Part shown: positions 43,559-51,108 of the stretch, piece after piece
Layout of the letters: the number at the start of each line of letters is the position of its first letter
How positions within the stretch are numbered: the stretch's first letter is position 1
Source of the DNA: an uncultured Lachnospiraceae bacterium
Lineage (GTDB): Bacteria > Bacillota > Clostridia > Lachnospirales > Lachnospiraceae
Reading direction: 5' to 3'
DNA length: 64,000 bases
Assembly: GCA_910587045.1 (NCBI GenBank)
Contig: CAJULG010000003.1
Location: 34,221 to 98,220, forward strand
Program-made: the position numbers and the translations under genes
Notes under the pieces: generated by a model
Told to the model about the DNA's origin: nothing
The model's input: the letters and a program-made list of their open reading frames with translations, nothing else
Database searches by the model: none

Positions 43559-45409
43559 TCAAGCATCAAACTGATATACTTCATTGATATCCTGTAAAGT
43601 AGATTTCCAAACCGGAAGCAGTTCCTCCAGTGCTTCTAATAAATCACCCAGATACTTTCTCATCTTCTTATACAAACGGATACTCTCCTGCTCCAGATCC
43701 TCTTCCACTTTATTCAGATCATCATTCAGGGTAATATGGGTTTCAATCATGCGTTTTACCAGTAAAACCATACCTCTTGTTTCTTCTGTTTCGCGTGTTA
43801 TGGCGTTCAGCTTCCTGTCGATATCCTTTAATTCCTTCGGCTGATAATTCTTTCGCTTTAACAACCGGATCGCACGTTCTGCTCCTTCGATCCCATCCTT
43901 CACGCGCCGGTGAAATCCTTTATAAAACTGATACTTTCGCTTAATCTCCTGATAGAATTCCAGCTTGTCTTCTCTGGTGGCCCAGACAACCGGAATCTGC
44001 TCCAGTATAGCTGCGATATCATATTCTGATTTACAATAGGTGTCCACCGCCTCCTGCAACGGCATCTGAATTGCACCATTTAACTTTGCTCCGCCTTCCG
44101 TTGCATTAATAACCACCTGCTCCTTTAATTGCGGAATCTTCAGGTTATACCAGTCAATATAGGTCTTATAATCTCCTCTGGTCATGACCTTCCCGCCGTC
44201 ATAGCCATCTACCTCTAAGATATTATATATCAAATCCTCCTGCTTTACCTCGCCTTTTCCGGCATGTCGCTTTTTGTCGGTAAACGCCAGATCCTGCCCC
44301 ACTAATATAATCGTGCGGAAGCCGATTTCAGCTACCAGTTTAAAACAGGTGGTACCGACAGATCCTCCGCCATCAAAATAACCAACGGAATTCTCTCTCT
44401 CCTCAAACAAATGCTGATAATAATCATTTGTTGTTGAAATATAATATGGATTTAATTCTCCTATATATTCCAGAACCTCATAATTGGAATCCGTAGAAAT
44501 CGCAAGCGGAAGATGATGAAGTTCCGGACCTTCAAAATGCCTTATCCCCTTTGCCGCATCAATCGTACATGCCATATCCGGTATGATCCCATGCCTTAAT
44601 AGAAAAGGAATTGCCGTATCTACACAGATAATGAACGCCTTACCCTTTGCCTGCTTTAAAACCTCTACATTCTTTTCCAGGGAAGGCCCTGCTGCCACAA
44701 CGATTGCCGGCAGATCCAAAGGAAAGCTACCGATCATTCCACTGATCGTTCTGCAATCAATCATCCATTTTAATGCTTTTACTTCGTTCATCACACCAAC
44801 CTGCGCATACGCAATCAAGGTGTTCATGGCTGCACGATTGTTATCATAAACACGTTCAAACATTTCCAGTGCCATTTTACGCTGCTCGGGAAACAGCATC
44901 GAATACTGCGATAATTCTTTGAAGCTAAAATACCGCCAGTTACTATAATCAATCAGATCCACTAAGTGATACTCCATCTGATCACTGTTTACTCCTTCTA
45001 CAAACAAAAGCAGTCTGGCATCGGAAAGCAGCTTCGTCAGGTCAAACTCCTCTAACGCCTTTCGGAAAATTGCAACCGAGGGTTCATATACAATACAGAT
45101 ATCCACCGAACATTCGTCAGACAGCATACGTTCTAACACCGCTCCATTTCCGAAGCCAAATACCATAACAATACAATCTTCACCCTCTTTATCAAACTGC
45201 AATACGTATCGTTCCGCCTCATGACTCGGATCATAAGTACTGTTCAATGGTGTGATCGCCTCTCCGCGGATCACCGCAAGGAATTTTTCTCCGTTTAATG
45301 CATCCCCTACCAGTACCTGTTCTCCCGGATTATGCGCATTTTCAATTTCCTCATATATATCCTTATGCACTGCTTTTAATGCTTCCAGATTTCGTTCGTA
45401 AATCGTCAT
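43559..45409 (-). CDS. Motility accessory factor (MAF/DUF115), flagellin glycosyltransferase candidate
   Basis: 616 residues from the ATG at 45409, chosen for GGGGAG upstream. The N-terminal part has FGFGNGAVLERML and VYEPSVAIFRKAL. The central MAF_flag10 core has AIVVAAGPSLEKN (about 235-247), FIICVDTAIPFLLRHGI and GGGSVGTTCFKLVAEIG with ILVGQDLAFTDKKRHAG. The C terminus is coiled coil (about 510-600). MAF proteins add pseudaminic, legionaminic or related acids to flagellin in Clostridium, Geobacillus and Campylobacter. Its place between flagellin and neuB/neuA supports that role. Confidence 0.9.
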   Translation of the reverse strand: MTIYERNLEALKAVHKDIYEEIENAHNPGEQVLVGDALNGEKFLAVIRGEAITPLNSTYDPSHEAERYVLQFDKEGEDCIVMVFGFGNGAVLERMLSDECSVDICIVYEPSVAIFRKALEEFDLTKLLSDARLLLFVEGVNSDQMEYHLVDLIDYSNWRYFSFKELSQYSMLFPEQRKMALEMFERVYDNNRAAMNTLIAYAQVGVMNEVKALKWMIDCRTISGMIGSFPLDLPAIVVAAGPSLEKNVEVLKQAKGKAFIICVDTAIPFLLRHGIIPDMACTIDAAKGIRHFEGPELHHLPLAISTDSNYEVLEYIGELNPYYISTTNDYYQHLFEERENSVGYFDGGGSVGTTCFKLVAEIGFRTIILVGQDLAFTDKKRHAGKGEVKQEDLIYNILEVDGYDGGKVMTRGDYKTYIDWYNLKIPQLKEQVVINATEGGAKLNGAIQMPLQEAVDTYCKSEYDIAAILEQIPVVWATREDKLEFYQEIKRKYQFYKGFHRRVKDGIEGAERAIRLLKRKNYQPKELKDIDRKLNAITRETEETRGMVLLVKRMIETHITLNDDLNKVEEDLEQESIRLYKKMRKYLGDLLEALEELLPVWKSTLQDINEVYQFDA

Positions 45410-45434
45410 ATTCCATCTCCCCATCCGGTTCTGT

Positions 45435-45698
45435 TTAATAGCGTTCCACTAATTTCATAACATCAAATACCAGCATATCTGCCAGCATAATATAATTCTT
45501 TGCCTCCATGGCTTCCATTACGCCTGTCAATGCTGCCAGATATTCCTGCTGTTCCTCCGGCTTCAGGCATGACATAAATGCCGATAGCTTCCGAATCACT
45601 TCCGGCATCTCCTTAATCCCCTTACTATTCTGGTTCTGATAAAACTCATCTGCAACTAACTGAAGCTCGTCTACAAGCTTCTTCGTCTCTTCTTTCAT
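45435..45698 (-). CDS. Small helical protein related to the MAF N-terminal domain
   Basis: 87 residues from the ATG at 45698 (GCGAGGT upstream); a TTG 16 codons earlier is possible. I recognise no named family. The C-terminal half (NYIMLADMLVFDVMKLVE) resembles residues of the 558-aa MAF protein (DYILMGDLYELQLMPALQ), and both have helical segments of similar length before it. It is thus a free-standing copy of that domain. It heads the MAF operon, 25 bp before the first MAF gene, directly after the flagellin terminator. A partner or adaptor for MAF is a reasonable guess. Confidence 0.7.
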   Translation of the reverse strand: MKEETKKLVDELQLVADEFYQNQNSKGIKEMPEVIRKLSAFMSCLKPEEQQEYLAALTGVMEAMEAKNYIMLADMLVFDVMKLVERY

Positions 45699-45776
45699 AT
45701 AATCAACCTCGCCAGCCTGATCTCTGCTATGTTCTGTTTTGTTCAATTTGATTCATGGGAATAAAAGTTTTGGATA

Positions 45777-45805
45777 CAAATAAAGCTGACCCAGAGGGTC
45801 AGCCC
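45777..45805 (-). terminator. Flagellin transcription terminator
   Basis: On the minus strand GCTGACCC-TCT-GGGTCAGC (45803-45785) is an 8-bp stem with a 3-nt loop followed by TTTATTTG. It sits 23 bp after the flagellin stop codon and should end the abundant flagellin transcript before the MAF operon. Confidence 0.88.
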
Positions 45806-45827
45806 TATTTGCAATAACCTCAATTGA

Positions 45828-46619
45828 TTACTGAAGTAATGATAATACACCTTGTGTAGACTGATTAGCCTGTGCAAGCATTGACTGTGCAGCCTGCTGT
45901 ACAATCTGAGACTTGCTGAAGTTAACCATCTCAGCAGCCATATCTGTATCACGGATACGAGATTCAGCATCTGTTAAGTTCTCAGAGTAGTTCTCTAAGT
46001 TCTCAACTGTGTACTCCAGACGATTCTGAATAGCACCTAACTTAGAACGCTGAGCAGATACAGACTTGATAGCAGCCTGAACTGCACTTAAGGTATTGGA
46101 TGCTGCTGCGTGTGAGCTAACTGCGATCGTAGCAACAGAAACCTTAACCTTAACGGTAATAGCCATGTTCTCGCCCTTGTTAGCACCAATCTGAAGGTAT
46201 CCAGAGAAGTTACTCAGCTTCTTGCCATTGAACTTAGCACGACCAGCGATAGCGGTCAGCTCTGACTTCAACTGCTTCATTTCATCAGCGATAGTGGTAC
46301 GGTCTTCTGACTCGTTAACATCGTTAGCTGCCTTGTCAGCCAACTCTTCCATTCTACGAAGGATAGAATGCATTGCATCCATGTTACCTTCAGCGGTCTG
46401 GATAAGAGAAATACCATCCTCAGCGTTGTTAACTGCCTGATTCAGACCACGGATCTGAGCTCTCATCTTCTCGGAAATGCTAAGACCTGCTGCATCATCA
46501 GCTGCTCTGTTTACCTTGTAACCAGAAGCTAACTTCTCAGATGACTTCTTAACTACCTTGACGTTGTTGCCCAACATTCTGTTTGTGTTGTTTGCCTGCA
46601 AATTGTGTTGTACTACCAT
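45828..46619 (-). CDS. fliC: Flagellin (compact, D0/D1 only)
   Basis: A 263-residue filament subunit. The N-terminal D0/D1 region has NNTNRMLGNN, KKSSEKLASGYKVNRAADDAAG-type sequence and ILRRMEELADKAAND. The C-terminal region has SRIRDTDMAAEMVNFS and QQAAQSMLAQANQS. Only about 35 residues (135-170) separate them, so D2/D3 domains are absent, and several Ser/Thr there (SVATIAVSSHAAASNT) could carry glycan. The gene has its own sigma-28-like promoter, a structured leader with CsrA-type sites, an AAGGAGG ribosome site and a terminator. Codons differ from neighbours, with strong bias expected of a highly expressed gene. Confidence 0.97.
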   Translation of the reverse strand: MVVQHNLQANNTNRMLGNNVKVVKKSSEKLASGYKVNRAADDAAGLSISEKMRAQIRGLNQAVNNAEDGISLIQTAEGNMDAMHSILRRMEELADKAANDVNESEDRTTIADEMKQLKSELTAIAGRAKFNGKKLSNFSGYLQIGANKGENMAITVKVKVSVATIAVSSHAAASNTLSAVQAAIKSVSAQRSKLGAIQNRLEYTVENLENYSENLTDAESRIRDTDMAAEMVNFSKSQIVQQAAQSMLAQANQSTQGVLSLLQ

Positions 46620-46626
46620 AATAATT

Positions 46627-46658
46627 CCTCCTTGAATTTACTGTTGCTTCCTTGCAAC
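46627..46658 (-). promoter_or_regulatory. CsrA-type binding sites in the flagellin leader
   Basis: On the RNA, GTTGC-AAGGAA-GCAAC (46658-46643) is a hairpin whose loop exposes GGA, the classic CsrA site. Nine nt further on, CAAGGAGG (46634-46627) is the ribosome site itself and also carries the ANGGA core. This matches the two-site arrangement by which CsrA blocks hag translation in Bacillus subtilis. csrA and fliW lie about 4 kb upstream on the same strand. Function is inferred from pattern. Confidence 0.7.
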
Positions 46659-46735
46659 ATGTACTAGCAGCTCTGCTGCCGTGAATAGTGTTCGCTCTTA
46701 CGAGCATCTGGGTTTTATCAACCCTTGTATTATAT

Positions 46736-46761
46736 ATATCGGACACTTTATCCGATACTTA
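46736..46761 (-). promoter_or_regulatory. Sigma-28-like promoter of flagellin
   Basis: Minus strand: TAAG (46761-46758), 15-bp spacer, CCGATAT (46742-46736), a close match to the sigma-D/sigma-28 consensus TAAA-N15-CCGATAT. The predicted leader is about 108 nt. A 7-bp inverted repeat, TATCGGA...TCCGATA, spans the -10 and spacer and could be an operator or chance. Confidence 0.75.
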
Positions 46762-46781
46762 ATACCTGAAATTAACTTTTT

Positions 46782-47264
46782 TTATTTTTTTTGGTCCATA
46801 AAGTAGGAATCCTCAGAATGCTTATTGGACATGGACTTATAATAAGTAGTGGCCACCTTGCTGGAAGTCTTCACTTCGCGGATTTCCCGCTGTTGTTCCG
46901 CAAACTTCAAAGCCAGCTTTGCCTTATTCCGCTCTTCCGTCGCCTGAATCTCGACACCAAGATCTGTACATTTTCGAATCCACTGTTGGAGTGCCTGTAT
47001 AGAGTCCTTATAAGAATCTTTATTCGCCTTTACCTCTGCCTCCACCTTCTGAAAGACAGAATCAAAACCTTCATCCAGTTCCTCCAGCTGCTGTAATAAA
47101 GCTTCCTTTTGATCCATGGTATCCTCAAAGGCATCCAGATCAAAGCCTTCCTCACCAGCCAATTCACTCTGTCGATTGGATGCTTCCAATAATGCCTGAA
47201 GAAGCGCTGCCTTTTTTGTCAGAGATTCCTCCAATATATTTAAGTAATCTGAAACCTGATTCAT
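46782..47264 (-). CDS. FliT/FlgN-like putative flagellar chaperone
   Basis: 160 residues from the ATG at 47264 (GAGG upstream). It is almost entirely helical, with a leucine-rich N terminus (MNQVSDYLNILEESLTKKAAL) and a coiled-coil centre, and has the size and heptad pattern of FlgN/FliT chaperones. No catalytic motif is present. It follows fliS by 81 bp, the position in which fliT lies in many flagellar operons, and would therefore escort FliD or hook-associated proteins. The assignment rests on position and helical character more than on sequence motifs. Confidence 0.6.
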   Translation of the reverse strand: MNQVSDYLNILEESLTKKAALLQALLEASNRQSELAGEEGFDLDAFEDTMDQKEALLQQLEELDEGFDSVFQKVEAEVKANKDSYKDSIQALQQWIRKCTDLGVEIQATEERNKAKLALKFAEQQREIREVKTSSKVATTYYKSMSNKHSEDSYFMDQKK

Positions 47265-47345
47265 ACTAGCCTCATTTCCATAGCATTTCATATTTTCGAC
47301 TGCCGTTATACTTAGCTGTCATTCACCCTTCGGACTCCTTGCAAA

Positions 47346-47735
47346 TCATGCCGTAGGCATCTTAGCTGTCCGCATGACTTCCTTCCATGTATCACGCATA
47401 TCACGCAGTTGTGCCAAAGCTTCCTCTAATGCTCCTGCATCCTTCTTCATATTGGCATCTACCAGCTTATGAAAAATATAATCATAAATCACATCAAATT
47501 CCTTCGCGATCGGATACTTATGATTTAGTGTGGACTGCAGTTCTACAACAATATTCCGCGCTTTCTGAATATTCAGGTTCGCTTTTTCATAATCCCTCCG
47601 TTCAATAGCAGGAAGGGCTATATTACAGAACTTGATCGCACCCTCATACAGCATCAATGTCAATTCTGCCTGAGAAGCAGTCTCTACCTTTCTGGAGCCA
47701 TATGCTAATGCCGCATTATTCAACATGGTATTCAT
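47346..47735 (-). CDS. fliS: Flagellin export chaperone FliS
   Basis: A 129-residue four-helix protein that binds the flagellin C terminus in the cytoplasm and delivers it for export. Typical FliS sequence is seen at LNNAALAYGSRKVETASQAE, LTLMLYEGAIKFCNIA, and the third and fourth helices with DVIYDYIFHKLVDANMKKD. Length is normal. It lies 24 bp after fliD. In the FliW-CsrA system FliS also interacts with flagellin turnover. The stop region holds ATGCC-GTA-GGCAT, a short palindrome. Confidence 0.96.
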   Translation of the reverse strand: MNTMLNNAALAYGSRKVETASQAELTLMLYEGAIKFCNIALPAIERRDYEKANLNIQKARNIVVELQSTLNHKYPIAKEFDVIYDYIFHKLVDANMKKDAGALEEALAQLRDMRDTWKEVMRTAKMPTA

Positions 47736-47759
47736 CTCAACCTACCTTACTTATCCGTA

Positions 47760-49784
47760 TTAGTTACCAAAGAGACCGGAAATACTGCTACCGTTCGCCT
47801 GAACCTTGGCCATGGCAGCTTCCATCTTGGCAAACTGCTTGTAGTAACGATCCTCCGCCTTATTGAACTTCTCCTGAAGTTTCTTGATCTTGCTGTCATA
47901 ATCCTTAATCTGATCCTTCATGGTAACATCATCATAAAAGGTCTGAGGACTGCTGTAATTCGTAGCCTTCATTGCCTTCTGCATATTGGAGTACAGATCC
48001 TTGCCAATACCGCTTAAGGTTGCGATCAATGCATCCGGGTCATTCTCAATAGCCGCTCTCAACTTATCATCCATATCTGCATATTCTGCATCCTCGCTGT
48101 CACCGGCAATATGAAGCTTGCCATATTCATTCCACTTACCGGTTGTAATGCCAAAGCTTGCTAAAGAGTACCGCTTTGTAATGCCTTCCGCATTTGTATA
48201 ATTAATAGACTTACCTAAAGTAGAACGCATATTGGTCAACAGGGAACTAACCTTGGAATCCTGGCGAAGCAGAGAATCCTTAATCTTCTTCTCCCATTCC
48301 TCCACTTCTTTATCAGACAAAGCCTGCTTTTCATCAGAAGTCAGAGGATCATATCCTTTTGCCCGGTCAGCCCGGTACAGCTTATTCATCTCATCGATCA
48401 GACTGTTATATTCTTTGATAAAATCTTTTACTGCATTGTATATTGCATCAGTATCCGTTGATACTGTCAGTTTGATCGGTTCATCATCAATCTCGTTACC
48501 ATCTGCATCCTTCTTGATGGTAACATCATTTACCGTAAAGTTCAAGCCATTCAGACTGAAATTGTTGGAAGACTGCTGGAAGGTTGCTCCATTATACACT
48601 ACGATCGCATCCTGTGCATCCACCTTCGTAGAAGAAGCACTGTCTAATCCCAGTTTTGCCAGAGCATCCGCATCATCAGAGGTCAGTTCAAAATCATACG
48701 CCTCGCCGGATTCCGTAGAGGTAATAAAGAATCGCCCCTGCTTTTCATCAAAATTCGCCTTTACGCCCATCTTTGAGAACTGAGATGCCAGACTGTTCAG
48801 CGTGGTTGACTGATCAATGGTAAGATCATAGGTCTTTGCATCCGCACCCTTTCCAACCGTCAGGGAGAACTTGGTGCCACTGGCGATTCCCATATCGGTA
48901 AGCTTGGTGCCGCCGGTAATTGCCGCTTCTGTATCAGATACATTTGCCACATTGAATGCGTTGCCCATGATCGCAACGTTTTCCCCTTTATCGGTCAACT
49001 GCTGTCCGACCGTAACACCCTTTTCACTGATACCCAGTGTCTTTGCAGCACTGCTGTCTGCTGCCTTCAGGGTATAATCCATGCCGTTCTTATAACCGGT
49101 TATAGCACCATCCGCATCTTTCTCCGGTTCTGCCGTCTCATTCACAAACTTCAGTCCACCCTGTGCTGCATCATAGGAAACCGTCATCTTGATCCCTTCA
49201 TCCGCCAGGGAATGATTCATATTGTCGATCAGACTCTGCAGCGTTCCGTCTGCACCTGCCTGTGCAGTGATCGTCTTGGTGATCGTCTGCTCGTTGCCAT
49301 CTACATCCTTTTCAACATAAGATATGTCAAAGCTCTTACCATCGAGGTCAATGGAATATCCCTTAGAATCCTTTAAGTCGCTAACCTGTACGCTGGCATC
49401 TGCGGCTGCCTTGTATGAAGTAGTCTTAAAAGACTGTCCGCGCAGACTTTTACCGGTCAGATAGGCAGCGCTTGCCGTCTGCTTTACTGATAATGTATGT
49501 GAGCCGGTTACAGCATTATTGCTGCTGCTGATCTTAATCTTGGAAGTGTTGGAAGCTTCAACCTTCTTTGCCTTATAAGTACCAACGGACTGAAACTTGT
49601 TCAGTGCGCCCTTATAAAAGTTATAAAGCTTTGTATTCAGAGACGCCCACGCCTCCTGCTTCCACTTCAGCTTAGTCTGTTCCTTCTGCGCTGTATCCAC
49701 CTTTGCCTGATGCCCGCTCATCAACTGCTTTATAATTGTTTCCGTATCAAGACCTGATACCAGACCTGTTACTCTCTGAGTCAT
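47760..49784 (-). CDS. fliD: Flagellar filament cap protein FliD (HAP2)
   Basis: A 674-residue cap protein that sits at the filament tip and guides flagellin folding. The N-terminal D0 helix VTGLVSGLDTETIIKQLM is diagnostic, as are KQTASAAYL and the C-terminal coiled coil (QIKDYDSKIKKLQEKFNKAE) ending GSSISGLFGN. It is longer than the Bacillus protein (about 500), with the extra length in the central exposed domains (about 130-430). It follows flaG by 12 bp and GGAGG precedes the ATG. Confidence 0.96.
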   Translation of the reverse strand: MTQRVTGLVSGLDTETIIKQLMSGHQAKVDTAQKEQTKLKWKQEAWASLNTKLYNFYKGALNKFQSVGTYKAKKVEASNTSKIKISSSNNAVTGSHTLSVKQTASAAYLTGKSLRGQSFKTTSYKAAADASVQVSDLKDSKGYSIDLDGKSFDISYVEKDVDGNEQTITKTITAQAGADGTLQSLIDNMNHSLADEGIKMTVSYDAAQGGLKFVNETAEPEKDADGAITGYKNGMDYTLKAADSSAAKTLGISEKGVTVGQQLTDKGENVAIMGNAFNVANVSDTEAAITGGTKLTDMGIASGTKFSLTVGKGADAKTYDLTIDQSTTLNSLASQFSKMGVKANFDEKQGRFFITSTESGEAYDFELTSDDADALAKLGLDSASSTKVDAQDAIVVYNGATFQQSSNNFSLNGLNFTVNDVTIKKDADGNEIDDEPIKLTVSTDTDAIYNAVKDFIKEYNSLIDEMNKLYRADRAKGYDPLTSDEKQALSDKEVEEWEKKIKDSLLRQDSKVSSLLTNMRSTLGKSINYTNAEGITKRYSLASFGITTGKWNEYGKLHIAGDSEDAEYADMDDKLRAAIENDPDALIATLSGIGKDLYSNMQKAMKATNYSSPQTFYDDVTMKDQIKDYDSKIKKLQEKFNKAEDRYYKQFAKMEAAMAKVQANGSSISGLFGN

Positions 49785-49796
49785 ATTCGATCCCTC

Positions 49797-50258
49797 CTAA
49801 CGCTTCTCGTCGACAAGAATACCTGCCAGTTCAAGACTCTTAGCAATCATATCCAACGTCTTTTCCGGTGGTATTTCACGAATAACCTCACCGGTTTCCT
49901 GATCCATCACCTTAATCGCAATCCGCTTCGTTTCTTCATGATAAGAAAACTGACACTCTGTATGTGTCTGACGAATCTTTGAATTAATGTCCCGTAAAGC
50001 GCTTTCAACCTTTTCCCGTGGCACTTCCTGAATCGGCACCCCTTCATTCATTTTCTGTTCCTGCGAGTTCTGATTCGAAGCATCGCTGCCATTCTCACGA
50101 CTGCTTTCCCTTGATTTCGCAACCCTTACATAATTCTCTGCATTCTGCGTTGCAGATTGTACGCTCGTGACTTCCGGTACCGTTGTCTTCGTGTTCAGAC
50201 TGCGGACATTACCGGATACTGCACTTGATTCAATTCCACCAATTCCCATGTCCTTCAC
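49797..50258 (-). CDS. flaG: FlaG-family flagellar protein
   Basis: A 153-residue protein with a variable, Ser/Asn-rich N-terminal half and a conserved FlaG domain (about 80-150): CQFSYHEETKRIAIKVMD, TGEVIREIPPEKTLDM and a final helix. FlaG proteins affect filament length and lie beside fliD in most species. It is the first gene of the flaG-fliD-fliS unit, 57 bp or so after a sigma-28-like promoter. GGAGGTGAAGG precedes the ATG. Confidence 0.92.
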   Translation of the reverse strand: MKDMGIGGIESSAVSGNVRSLNTKTTVPEVTSVQSATQNAENYVRVAKSRESSRENGSDASNQNSQEQKMNEGVPIQEVPREKVESALRDINSKIRQTHTECQFSYHEETKRIAIKVMDQETGEVIREIPPEKTLDMIAKSLELAGILVDEKR

Positions 50259-50321
50259 CTCCGTGTGAAACTTGACTTATTGTTCCTTCAATAAGTAGTA
50301 ATAAAGCTACTCTTAACTAGT

Positions 50322-50348
50322 ATATCGACTATATTCGTTTATATCTTA
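50322..50348 (-). promoter_or_regulatory. Sigma-28-like promoter of flaG-fliD-fliS
   Basis: Minus strand: TAAG (50348-50345), 16-bp spacer, TCGATAT (50328-50322). The elements resemble those of the flagellin promoter (same TAAG, near-identical -10), which supports both. It lies between the csrA terminator and flaG. Confidence 0.6.
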
Positions 50349-50394
50349 ACACTTCCTCATAAAAAAATCCATATAAAACATGCCCGTCTTACCC

Positions 50395-50425
50395 GCAAAA
50401 ATTAAAGAGCTGCTATCAAAGCAGC
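50395..50425 (-). terminator. Terminator after csrA
   Basis: Minus strand: GCTGCT-TTGAT-AGCAGC (50425-50409) followed by TCTTTAATTTTT. The stem overlaps the last csrA codons and its TGA. It separates the hook-filament junction operon from flaG-fliD-fliS. Confidence 0.8.
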
Positions 50426-50634
50426 CCTTTTAATGCCTCAATGGTATTTGCCTGTTCGATCGCCTCTTTATTGGCGTCTTTTATCTGAACATAAAGCTCT
50501 TTCCGATAAACCGGAACCGACTTGGGCGCATTGATTCCTATTTTTACCTGATCTCCTTTAATCTCCAGGACAGTGATTTCGATATCATTCCCCACCACGA
50601 TCGCTTCGTTTTGTTTTCTGGACAATGCTAACAT
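50416..50634 (-). CDS. csrA: Carbon storage regulator CsrA
   Basis: A 72-residue RNA-binding dimer. The true start is the ATG at 50634 because CsrA begins MLALSRKQNE; a GTG two codons earlier overlaps the fliW stop. Conserved RNA-contact residues are L4, R6 in LALSRK and the VPVYRKEL strand with Arg near 44. In Firmicutes CsrA represses flagellin translation by binding GGA motifs and is antagonised by FliW, encoded immediately upstream. Matching GGA sites are visible in the flagellin leader of this window. Confidence 0.97.
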   Translation of the reverse strand: MLALSRKQNEAIVVGNDIEITVLEIKGDQVKIGINAPKSVPVYRKELYVQIKDANKEAIEQANTIEALKGLL

Positions 50635-50636
50635 GA

Positions 50637-51095
50637 TCACTCACCTGCCTTTTTTCTCTGAATTGCGTCATATACATTATACTTGGCCTCATATTCCGGA
50701 TTCTCAGCAATGATCTGTTCGCCCTTGCATACCGCCGAATTGATCACGATCGGTGCCTTCAGATTTGCAGTCACCTTGGTCACATCAGAGGAAACGATCA
50801 GAGTCAGCAATACGATAATGTCCTCATCCTTTGGATTACCGATCGGTTCCAGCAGGGCATCCTCAATGATCGGATTATAATCGTCCAGAAAGGAAAACGG
50901 TTCAATGACCGGAAGTGCCAGATAAGGATCCTCCATGGACTGCAGCCAGCGGATTGCCGTATCCTCGCCCCGTTCCACATCATAAATGATCGCAAATTTG
51001 TGTTTGTCTTCAATTCCAATGATACCGTTCGGGAAATCCAGAACCTTATCATCCTCAATCACAACTTCCCCAAATAGTCTTGTCTGTGCTACCAT
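50637..51095 (-). CDS. fliW: Flagellar assembly factor FliW
   Basis: A 152-residue beta-barrel protein that binds both CsrA and flagellin, so that free flagellin releases FliW to inhibit CsrA. Family features include FPNGIIGIEDKHKF (21-34), RWLQSMEDPYLALPVIEPF and VLLTLIVSSDV, with LKAPIVINS near the C terminus. It directly precedes csrA (stop and start nearly overlap) and follows flgL by 13 bp. AGAAGGAGAAAG precedes the ATG. Confidence 0.96.
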   Translation of the reverse strand: MVAQTRLFGEVVIEDDKVLDFPNGIIGIEDKHKFAIIYDVERGEDTAIRWLQSMEDPYLALPVIEPFSFLDDYNPIIEDALLEPIGNPKDEDIIVLLTLIVSSDVTKVTANLKAPIVINSAVCKGEQIIAENPEYEAKYNVYDAIQRKKAGE

Positions 51096-51108
51096 ACTCT
51101 TTCTCCTT

